From positions 1-5,894 of the forward strand of contig DASSTP010000211.1 of the NCBI GenBank assembly GCA_035707845.1: 5,894 nucleotides of DNA, written 5' to 3'. This stretch comes from CAMLHP01 sp035707845 (GTDB lineage: Bacteria > Gemmatimonadota > Gemmatimonadetes > Gemmatimonadales > GWC2-71-9). Shown piece by piece: positions 1-5,406 of the stretch; within the stretch, counting starts at the first letter, position 1; the number at the start of each line of letters is the position of its first letter. The translations under genes and the position numbers were made by a program. A model generated the notes under the pieces. It did not search any database, had not been told where the DNA came from, and saw nothing but the letters and a program-made list of their open reading frames with translations.

Positions 1-803
1 CCGCGTTTGCCCGCCTGCTCGGGAGCGTCTCCGGCGCCGTGGGCATGACGCTCGACGCCTACAAGGACAAGTGCATCCGCCGCCGCGTCGCCGTGCGGAT
101 GCGCGCCTGCGGCGCACACAGCTACGACGAGTACCGGGACCTGCTGGAGCGCACGCCAGGCGAGCTGGAGCGCCTGCGCGATGCGCTGACCATCAACGTC
201 ACCCGCTTCTATCGCAACCCCGAAGCCTGGGATGCGCTGGCCACGCGGTTCCTCCCGGCACTCTGGACGGCCAACGACGGCCGGCTGCTCGCGTGGAGCG
301 CCGGCTGCGCGTCGGGTGACGAACCGTACACGATCGCCATGCTGATCGCCGAGCAGTGCCGCAGTGCGGGGCACCCCGCCTGGCTGGCCCGCGCCACCGT
401 GCATGCCACGGATGTTGACCGGGCCTCGCTCGCGCGCGCGCGGGCCGGCCGCTATCGGGAGGACGCGTTCCAGGATCTTCCCTTGCCGCTGCGCGAGCGC
501 TACACCGCGACCGTCGGCGCCGAGCGCGAGGTGGTGCCGGCCATCCGCGACCGCGTCGTCGTCTCGGAGCTCGACCTGAGCGGCGGCCGGACGCCCGCCA
601 CGCGCTATCAGCTCATCGTCTGCCGCAATGTGGTCATCTACTTTGACCGGCCGCTGCAGGAGCGCCTGTTCATGTTGTTCGCCGAGCACCTGTCCGATGA
701 TGGCCTCCTGGTGCTGGGCAAGGTGGAGACGCTGCTGGGCCCCGCCCGGGACCGCATGGAGCTCGTGGACGTCCGCGAGCGCATCTACCGGCGGCGCGCA
801 TGA
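1..803 (+). CDS. cheR: Chemotaxis protein methyltransferase CheR (5' partial)
   Basis: This is an S-adenosylmethionine-dependent methyltransferase that methylates glutamate side chains of chemoreceptors in the cytoplasm, resetting signalling during adaptation. The frame is open to the left edge (first full codon at 3), and the residues before the GTG at 39 (AFARLLGSVSGAV) fit the CheR N-terminal helix, so the true start is upstream and the GTG is internal. Counting from 39, the visible motifs are the N-domain K/R-rich helix (YKDKCIRRR, 8-16), the TINVTRFYRN signature (51-60), the SAM-binding loop AGCASGDEPY (88-97), the acidic HATDVD (122-127) and CRNVVIYFD (195-203). About 254 residues from that point fit a nearly complete CheR. 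There is no fused TPR. The stop overlaps the cheD start by four bases (ATGA), implying coupled translation. Identification is firm; only the extreme N-terminus is missing. Confidence 0.95.
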   Translation, partial: AFARLLGSVSGAVGMTLDAYKDKCIRRRVAVRMRACGAHSYDEYRDLLERTPGELERLRDALTINVTRFYRNPEAWDALATRFLPALWTANDGRLLAWSAGCASGDEPYTIAMLIAEQCRSAGHPAWLARATVHATDVDRASLARARAGRYREDAFQDLPLPLRERYTATVGAEREVVPAIRDRVVVSELDLSGGRTPATRYQLIVCRNVVIYFDRPLQERLFMLFAEHLSDDGLLVLGKVETLLGPARDRMELVDVRERIYRRRA

Positions 804-1285
804 GCGACGTGATCGTGCGTGTCGCGGACCTGAAGGTCGGCCGGCTCGACGACGAGCTGGTGACCATCGGCCTGGGGAGCTGCGTGGCCATCATCCTGCA
901 TGACGCCGACGCCCGGGTGGGTGGGCTCGCGCACATCCTGCTGCCCTCGCCGGCGCTCAGCCGGCCCAATGACGACCGGCCGGGCAAGGTGCCCCAGACG
1001 GCGGTGCCCGAGATGCTGAGCCTCATGCGGGCCCTCGGTGCGCGTTCCAATCGGGTGACGGCCCGGCTGGTGGGCGGCGCGAGCATGTTCGCGTCACTCA
1101 ACGCGCCCGGCACCATCCAGATGGGCGAACGCAACGTGGTGGCGTCTCGCCAGGTGCTGGCGCAGCATGGCCTCGCCATCACCGGCGAGGCGGTGGGCGG
1201 AGATTACGGCCGCACGGTGCGGCTGCACACCTCGAATGGTCGCGTCGAAGTCTCCTCGGTGCTGCATGGAACCGCCGAACTCTGA
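800..1285 (+). CDS. cheD: Chemoreceptor glutamine deamidase CheD
   Basis: CheD hydrolyses selected glutamine side chains of chemoreceptors to glutamate, which creates methylation sites for CheR; in some bacteria it also binds CheC. The 161-residue product has the family length and landmarks: GLGSCV with nucleophile Cys28, LAHILLP with His45, and Thr22. These match the Thr21/Cys27/His44 triad of Thermotoga maritima CheD with a one-residue offset. Later landmarks are the glycine-rich LVGGASMF (90-97), the MGERN motif (108-112) and GGDYGRTVRL (133-142). All catalytic residues are present, so it should be active. The ATG at 800 overlaps the cheR stop and has no clear Shine-Dalgarno, consistent with coupling. 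Its 3' end overlaps cheB by 20 bases. No cheC is visible in the window. Confidence 0.95.
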   Translation: MSDVIVRVADLKVGRLDDELVTIGLGSCVAIILHDADARVGGLAHILLPSPALSRPNDDRPGKVPQTAVPEMLSLMRALGARSNRVTARLVGGASMFASLNAPGTIQMGERNVVASRQVLAQHGLAITGEAVGGDYGRTVRLHTSNGRVEVSSVLHGTAEL

Positions 1286-2342
1286 GCGCGCCTCGGTGCT
1301 CGTGGCTGACGACAGCCCCTTCTTCCGCCGGCTGCTGTCCGACGTGGTGAACGGCTCGGGAGACTTCCAGGTCTGCGCCACCGCGCGCAACGGACTGGAT
1401 GCGCTGGAAAAAGTGCACGGCCTGCTGCCCGACTTCGTGCTGATGGACCTGGAGATGCCCCAGCTGGATGGGCTCGCGGCCATCGGGTACATCATGTCCG
1501 AATCGCCCCGGCCGGTCGTGGTGGTGAGCGCCTATGCCGGCTCGGGGACCGCGGCCGCGATCCGCGCGCTTGAACTTGGCGCCGTCGACCTCGTGGCCAA
1601 GGACGAGGATCGCTCGGCGGAAGCGATCGAGCGCTTCGGACGGCGCGTCGTGGCCGCGCTGCGCGCCGCTCGCGAGGCCGACATTCACCGCCTGCCAATG
1701 CTCGCGCGGCCGCTGCGCGCAGCGCCGCCGTCATCGGCCTTCGTGGCGCTGCCCGGGCGAGCCCGGTTCGCCGTGGGCATTGCGGCCTCGACCGGCGGGC
1801 CGCGGGCGCTCGCGGAAATCGTCCCGCGGCTGGCCACCGGACACCAGGCGGCAGTGCTCATAGTGCAGCACATGCCGCCCAAGTTCACCCGAAGCCTCGC
1901 CGAGCGGCTCGCGGTGCAGAGCCGCTACGCGGTGGTGGAGGCAGAGCAGGGAAGTCCCGTGCTGGAGAACACCGCCTACGTGGCGCCGGGTGATTACCAT
2001 ATGCTCGTGCGCCAGGGCGAGGGCGGGGCCACCATCGCGCTGGAGCAGGGTCCATCGGTCTGGGGCGTGCGGCCCGCTGCTGATCCGCTGTTCCGCTCGC
2101 TCGCGTCGCTTTTCGGGCCCGCCGCCATCGGCATCGTGCTTACCGGCATCGGCCGCGATGGCGCCGCCGGACTCCGTGCCATCCATGACGGCGGTGGGCT
2201 GGGGATCGCACAGGATCGCGCCAGCGCTGTCATCTACGGCATGCCCAATGCGGCCCGGCTAGCAGGCGGCGCCGATCAGGTGCTGCCGGTGGATCGCATC
2301 GCCACCGTCGTGGATGCGGCACTGGCGAGGATGGCTGCGTGA
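1266..2342 (+). CDS. cheB: Chemotaxis response regulator protein-glutamate methylesterase CheB
   Basis: CheB removes methyl groups from receptor glutamates, and in many species deamidates glutamines, when its receiver domain is phosphorylated by CheA. The 358-residue protein has a receiver domain (about 10-130) with acidic pair Asp15/Asp16, phospho-acceptor Asp61 in MDLEMP, Ser88 and Lys112. A linker follows, then the methylesterase domain (about 165-355) with catalytic Ser175 (ASTGGP), His202 (VQHMP) and Asp298 (GIGRDGA), plus the YGMPNAARLAGGAD segment. The residue after Lys112 is Asp, where receivers usually have Pro. The ATG at 1266 was chosen as the only ATG shortly before the receiver; it lies inside cheD (20-base overlap). 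A GTG at 1296 (10 bases after the cheD stop) is a possible alternative and would remove ten non-conserved residues. Neither has a strong ribosome binding site. The stop overlaps the next gene as GTGA. Confidence 0.95.
   Translation: MEPPNSERASVLVADDSPFFRRLLSDVVNGSGDFQVCATARNGLDALEKVHGLLPDFVLMDLEMPQLDGLAAIGYIMSESPRPVVVVSAYAGSGTAAAIRALELGAVDLVAKDEDRSAEAIERFGRRVVAALRAAREADIHRLPMLARPLRAAPPSSAFVALPGRARFAVGIAASTGGPRALAEIVPRLATGHQAAVLIVQHMPPKFTRSLAERLAVQSRYAVVEAEQGSPVLENTAYVAPGDYHMLVRQGEGGATIALEQGPSVWGVRPAADPLFRSLASLFGPAAIGIVLTGIGRDGAAGLRAIHDGGGLGIAQDRASAVIYGMPNAARLAGGADQVLPVDRIATVVDAALARMAA
2327..2330 (+). promoter_or_regulatory. Shine-Dalgarno for first CheW-like gene
   Basis: GAGG sits eight bases before the GTG at 2339 and supports that start. 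It lies inside the 3' end of cheB, so this gene may be initiated independently as well as by coupling. Confidence 0.45.
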
Positions 2343-2761
2343 CGGCCCGCTTTCTGGTGGTGCACGCAGCCGGCCGGGCGGTTGGGCTGCCGGTGGAGCA
2401 CCTCGAGGCGGTCACCAGCCCGGGTGATGTGGTACCGGTGCCCAGCCAGGAGCCGGCGCTGCGTGGCGTCGTGACCCTCCGTGGAGCCGTGCTGCCCGTC
2501 GTGCATCTTGGTGCGCTGATGGATGGCGGGCGCTGCCCCGATGGGCAGGCCGGTGCGGCTGTTGTCGTCACGGTAGCCGCGCAGCGATTCTGCCTGGAAG
2601 TGGATGACGCCGAGGTGGTCCAGAGTGGTGAATTGCTGCCACTCCCGCGCGAGCGGGCGCTGCCGTGGGCCGGCGCGCTGGTGCGCCGCGGAGAAGAATT
2701 GCTGCCCCTGCTCGACCTTGCCGCGCTGGCCGCGCGGCTCAACGAAACGGGACGACTATGA
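2339..2761 (+). CDS. Divergent CheW-like adaptor protein (first of two)
   Basis: CheW proteins are cytoplasmic adaptors of two SH3-like subdomains that link chemoreceptors to the kinase CheA. This 140-residue product carries one CheW fold: an N-terminal strand (RFLVVHAAGRAVGLPVEHL, 4-22), the core LRGVVTLRGAVLPVVHL (41-57) and VVVTVAAQRFCLEVDDAEVV (75-94). It aligns without gaps with E. coli CheW through the first half and keeps the Arg of the NLRG motif (Arg48, equivalent to Arg62). It has Ala24 for Glu38, His56 for Asp70 and Gly58 for Arg72, and its second half is shorter than in canonical CheW. The GTG start at 2339 overlaps the cheB stop and has GAGG at 2327-2330 with 8-base spacing. It is probably a specialised CheW or array-organising variant, but it could have lost kinase coupling. 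Family assignment is good; the precise role is unknown. Confidence 0.85.
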   Translation: MTARFLVVHAAGRAVGLPVEHLEAVTSPGDVVPVPSQEPALRGVVTLRGAVLPVVHLGALMDGGRCPDGQAGAAVVVTVAAQRFCLEVDDAEVVQSGELLPLPRERALPWAGALVRRGEELLPLLDLAALAARLNETGRL

Positions 2762-3219
2762 ACACGGGCGATGACGTCCAGCTGGTCACCTTCGGCATCG
2801 GGGCGCAGGAATTCGCCTTCGATATCCTGCAGGTCGAGCGCATCCTGCGCTATGCCCGGCCATCGAGCGTGCCCAAGGCGCCGGCGTTTCTTGAAGGCGT
2901 GCTCCCGTTCGAGCACGGGGTGATCCCGGTGGTGGACCTCCGCAAGCGACTGGACGCGCCGGCCCAGGTCGGCGAGGAAACGCGCGTCGTCGTGATCTCC
3001 ATCGATGCCGAGCGCATCGGCGTGGTGGTGGACGAGGTACATGAAGTCCTGCGGGTCGATGCCTCGGTCATCAGCGCGCCACCGGCCCTCGTCCGCGGGC
3101 TGGCGGCGGAATACATCACCGGAGTCGCGCACGTGGATGAGCGCACGATCGTGTTGCTCAATGCCCGCCGGCTGTTCAGCGGGACCGAACGCCTGACCTT
3201 GTCGCAGGCCGGGACGTGA
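2758..3219 (+). CDS. cheW: Chemotaxis coupling protein CheW (second of two)
   Basis: This 153-residue CheW is much closer to the canonical form than its upstream neighbour. It shows FDILQVERILRY (21-32), PAFLEGVLPF (42-51), GVIPVVDLRKRL (54-65), VVVDEVHEVLRV (92-103) and AEYITGVAHVDERTIVLLN (120-138), which follow E. coli CheW nearly end to end. In a gap-free alignment the conserved NLRG motif is replaced by PFEH (50-53), giving Glu52 at the Arg62 position, while Arg28 stands at the Glu38 position. The PVVDLR core is intact. The ATG at 2758 overlaps the previous stop as ATGA; the frame extends further upstream, but that extension is Arg/Ala-rich shadow sequence overlapping the first CheW. The family is certain. 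Whether it couples CheA in the standard way is open because of the swapped charges. Confidence 0.93.
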   Translation: MNTGDDVQLVTFGIGAQEFAFDILQVERILRYARPSSVPKAPAFLEGVLPFEHGVIPVVDLRKRLDAPAQVGEETRVVVISIDAERIGVVVDEVHEVLRVDASVISAPPALVRGLAAEYITGVAHVDERTIVLLNARRLFSGTERLTLSQAGT

Positions 3220-4100
3220 CGGAAGGCCGGCCCTCGGTGCACGAGTACCTGGAGCGGTTTCGCGCCATCGAGTCGCGCCTGGGCGAGGCGGCGGGCGCCG
3301 GCACTCGCGACGGGCTCAAGCGCGACATCATCGCCCTGTTCAAGGAAGTTGATGGATCCATCGGCGAGCTGACTCGGCTCAAGGATGACCTGCGCGAGCT
3401 GGTGGAGCGGTACAAGCAGGTGGCCGCGAGCGGCAGCGGCGACGGGGCCCAGCCGCCCCAGTTCTCCGGGGCGCGGCCCGTGGTCCACGCCGACCACATC
3501 GGTGCCTCGACGTTCATCGAGAAGGGCTGGAGCCTGATCTCGCTGGGTGATCACGCTGGCGCGGTGCAGGCGCTCACCCGCGCGCTGGAACTGTCGCCGG
3601 GCGATACCCAGGCGCAGTCACTGCTGGGCTGGGCGCAGATGCTGAACGAGCAGTACGACGAAGCGCTGGCCACCTTCTCCCGCGTCCTCATGCAGGAGCC
3701 CGCCAATGCGCTCGCCCGCATCAACGTCGGCTATATCTGCCTCAAGAAGCGGATCTTCGGCGAGGCGATCGAGCACCTGTCCAAGGCCATCCGGCTCGAC
3801 AATGACCGGAAGGCCACGCTGTACGCGCATTATTACCTTGGCCTCGTCTATCTCGAGCGGGAGATGTTCGACGATGCCCAGACCTTCTTTCGCAAGACGC
3901 TCCAGCTGGGTCCCAACCTGATCGAGGCGTGGTTCGAGCTGGGGCGGGCCCAGTGGTTTGCGGGCGACCGCGAGGCCGCGGCCGAATCGTGGGCCGAGGG
4001 ACACCGGACCAACCGGTTCAATCCGTGGGGCAAGCGCTGCAAGGAGATGCTGGACACGGCCGCTGCCGGAGGGACCATCCCGCGTTCGCCGCGTTCCTGA
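3216..4100 (+). CDS. Coiled-coil and tetratricopeptide-repeat protein of the che operon
   Basis: TPR arrays are helical scaffolds for protein binding. The 294-residue product has no signal peptide or membrane segment and should be cytoplasmic. Residues 8-72 are charged, heptad-like and probably helical or coiled coil (HEYLERFRAIESRLGEA, then ELTRLKDDLRELVERYKQV). A Gly/Ser/Pro-rich linker follows (72-88). Five TPR-like units then run at about 98-131, 132-165, 166-199, 202-236 and 237-268, with the usual Gly/Ala/Pro spacing (GDHAGAVQALTRALELSPGD, YDEALATFSRVLMQEPANA, FGEAIEHLSKAIRLD, FDDAQTFFRKTLQLGP, GDREAAAESW). The GTG start overlaps the cheW stop as GTGA, so it is made together with the chemosensory proteins. 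It probably binds a component of the pathway or array, but its partner is unknown and no named family is recognised. Confidence 0.85.
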   Translation: MTEGRPSVHEYLERFRAIESRLGEAAGAGTRDGLKRDIIALFKEVDGSIGELTRLKDDLRELVERYKQVAASGSGDGAQPPQFSGARPVVHADHIGASTFIEKGWSLISLGDHAGAVQALTRALELSPGDTQAQSLLGWAQMLNEQYDEALATFSRVLMQEPANALARINVGYICLKKRIFGEAIEHLSKAIRLDNDRKATLYAHYYLGLVYLEREMFDDAQTFFRKTLQLGPNLIEAWFELGRAQWFAGDREAAAESWAEGHRTNRFNPWGKRCKEMLDTAAAGGTIPRSPRS

Positions 4101-4990
4101 GCGCGCTTGCGCTCGTTGCTCCACAGGCGCCGGATCGGCCGCAGTCAGCGCAGGTCGGGCAGGTCACGGTGGTGGCCTGGCCCGCGCAGATGTCGCTCGC
4201 GCTCCAGCTGGCCGAGCTCGCCGACCAGTCGCACAGCTGGCCGGGGCTCGGTCCGCGCGATCCCGGACCCATCCGGCTGATCGTCGTTCCCGATGAAGCC
4301 ACCATGCAGCGTCTCTCCGAAGGCCGCGCGCCGTCATGGGGCGCCGGCATCGCCATGCCGTGGTCTCACACGATCATGCTCCGGGCCGACGCCGGGCAGG
4401 CGCAGGAGATCCTCCGCCACGAACTGGCGCACCTCGCCCTCCGCCGCGTCATCCGGGAACCGGTGCCCCGCTGGTTCGACGAGGGCTATGCCGCGTATGC
4501 TGCCGGCGAGTGGGGCCGCATGGACGCCATCGGCATCAACCTCGCCGTGCTGCGGGGCAGGATTCCCGACCTCGACCAGCTCAATGGCACGCTCCGGAGC
4601 ACTGAGGCCGATGCCTCGCTCGGTTACGCGCTGGCGATGACGGCGGTGATGGCCGTGGCTCGCCACCATCCGGAGCACTCGCTGGCGCCCATTATCACGC
4701 TGCTGGCCCAGGGAGAGCCCTTCGACAGCGCGCTGCGGCGCAGCACGGGCCTCACCGCCGGCCAGTTTTCCGTTGCCTGGCAGAAGGACGTTCGTCGGCG
4801 CTATGGCGTTCTTGGCTGGTTTACCCTGGGCGGCCTCTGGCTGCTGATGTCGTTCGCCGTGCTGATCGCCGCGTACGTCCGCCGGCGTCTCGACCGGCCC
4901 CGGCGAGCCGCACTCGACATCGGCTGGCCTGCACCTCCAGTGGAGGATGAAGCGGAGACTGATCTTGACCAAGACGGCGAGAGCGTGTAG
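4025..4990 (+). CDS. Membrane-anchored HExxH zinc metallopeptidase (peptidase MA-like)
   Basis: This is a gluzincin-type peptidase. HELAH (132-136) supplies two zinc ligands and the catalytic Glu, and RWFDEGYAAY (149-158) supplies the likely third ligand Glu153; this combination is typical of peptidase MA-like (PF13485-type) proteins. With the GTG at 4025 the product is 321 residues, with a basic n-region (RCRR, 14-17) and hydrophobic core FAAFLSALALVA (about 21-32), a plausible signal peptide. A second hydrophobic segment (262-285) is followed by RRRLDRPRR and an acidic tail, giving an outside catalytic domain and a short cytoplasmic tail. The start is uncertain: the GTG lies 76 bases inside the TPR gene, and the only other nearby candidates are CTG codons (4037; 4097, overlapping the TPR stop as CTGA). 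The next in-frame GTG (4169) would lose the signal peptide. The substrate is unknown. Confidence 0.8.
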   Translation: MGQALQGDAGHGRCRRDHPAFAAFLSALALVAPQAPDRPQSAQVGQVTVVAWPAQMSLALQLAELADQSHSWPGLGPRDPGPIRLIVVPDEATMQRLSEGRAPSWGAGIAMPWSHTIMLRADAGQAQEILRHELAHLALRRVIREPVPRWFDEGYAAYAAGEWGRMDAIGINLAVLRGRIPDLDQLNGTLRSTEADASLGYALAMTAVMAVARHHPEHSLAPIITLLAQGEPFDSALRRSTGLTAGQFSVAWQKDVRRRYGVLGWFTLGGLWLLMSFAVLIAAYVRRRLDRPRRAALDIGWPAPPVEDEAETDLDQDGESV

Positions 4991-5002
4991 CGTCAACCGC
5001 TT

Positions 5003-5194
5003 ATGACCATTTCTCAGCCCAGCGGCTCGGCTGGCCAGCGGCTCCTCGGCCGGCGCAACCTGATCCTGCTTGCCGCAGCGGTGCTCGCCCTCATCCTGGG
5101 ATACGCTGTGCTCTCCACCGGGCATCCGACGGCTGCGGCGGTACTGCTGGTGCTGGGTTACTGCGTGCTGTTTCCACTTGGAATAGCACTGTGA
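5003..5194 (+). CDS. Small two-helix membrane protein (DUF3098-like)
   Basis: The 63-residue product has a polar N-terminus with GQRLLGRRN (11-19), then two hydrophobic segments (about 20-38 and 43-62) separated by STGHP. This predicts a small inner-membrane hairpin protein, probably with both ends in the cytoplasm given the basic N-terminus. The pattern of an RRN motif, a glycine-tyrosine in the first helix and a short polar turn resembles the DUF3098 family of about 70 residues; this is recalled resemblance, not a search result. It starts 12 bases after the peptidase stop, so it is probably co-transcribed. No clear Shine-Dalgarno is visible before the ATG. Function unknown. Confidence 0.65.
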   Translation: MTISQPSGSAGQRLLGRRNLILLAAAVLALILGYAVLSTGHPTAAAVLLVLGYCVLFPLGIAL

Positions 5195-5205
5195 CAACGT
5201 GACCT

Positions 5206-5247
5206 ACGGCACGGCACGGTCCCTGCATCTCCGGCATGATGCACCGT
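5206..5247. repeat. Short tandem repeat plus imperfect hairpin upstream of tRNA-Val
   Basis: Three tandem 5-base units (ACGGC, ACGGC, ACGGT) occupy 5206-5220. The last overlaps an imperfect inverted repeat: ACGG 5216-5219 pairs with CCGT 5244-5247, and TGCAT 5224-5228 with ATGCA 5239-5243, leaving a four-base bulge and a ten-base loop. There is no T-run after it, so it is not a standard terminator. It may be chance or a weak processing or regulatory structure. Confidence 0.25.
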
Positions 5248-5265
5248 GATCGGGCCGGCTTTGCA

Positions 5266-5340
5266 GGGCGAATAGCTCAGCTGGTCCAGAGCGCCTGCCT
5301 TACACGCAGGATGTCGGGGGTTCGAATCCCTCTTCGCCCA
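5266..5340 (+). tRNA. tRNA-Val (anticodon UAC)
   Basis: The full cloverleaf can be drawn. The acceptor stem GGGCGAA (5266-5272) pairs with TTCGCCC (5333-5339), with discriminator A at 5340. The D stem is GCTC/GAGC (5275-5278, 5289-5292). The anticodon stem is CCTGC/GCAGG (5294-5298, 5306-5310) with loop CTTACAC, placing anticodon TAC at 5301-5303, which reads GUA and other Val codons by wobble. The T arm is GGGGG-TTCGAAT-CCCTC (5316-5332) with one G-U pair. The 3' CCA is not encoded (TTT follows), so it must be added by nucleotidyltransferase. No clear promoter is seen in the 71 bases before it. Confidence 0.97.
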
Positions 5341-5394
5341 TTTCGAGGCATCTGGCGGCCTCACCCCGGCTTCTGTGTTCCAGACCCTCCCTTC

Positions 5395-5398
5395 GGAG
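5395..5398 (+). promoter_or_regulatory. Shine-Dalgarno for the secreted-protein gene
   Basis: GGAG lies eight bases before the ATG at 5407. It is the clearest ribosome binding site in the window and fixes that start, in contrast to the coupled che genes, most of which lack one. Confidence 0.6.
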
Positions 5399-5406
5399 AT
5401 AGACGA

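Noticed and set aside
1167..1265. Upstream extension of the cheB frame into cheD
   Set aside because: The extra 33 residues are Arg/Ser/Pro-rich, overlap the conserved end of CheD and precede the receiver domain; the ATG at 1266 is a better start.
2230..3132. A 300-residue open frame on the - strand opposite both CheW genes
   Set aside because: Its translation is rich in Arg, His, Asp and Ser with no recognisable motif, it is the mirror of well-supported CheW genes, and long antisense frames are expected at this G+C.
4041..4046. AAGGAG as a Shine-Dalgarno for the peptidase
   Set aside because: No start codon in the peptidase frame lies at a suitable distance downstream; the nearby ATG at 4047 is in the TPR frame and too close, so it is a chance match to Lys-Glu codons.
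4334..5197. A 287-residue open frame on the - strand opposite the peptidase and small membrane protein genes
   Set aside because: The + strand frame carries HELAH, the Glu ligand motif and a membrane segment; the antisense product has no coherent domain and is a composition shadow.
5341..5406. Possible terminator after tRNA-Val (GAGGC 5345-5349 with GCCTC 5358-5362)
   Set aside because: The stem is only five pairs with an eight-base loop and no following T-run, so a terminator cannot be supported.
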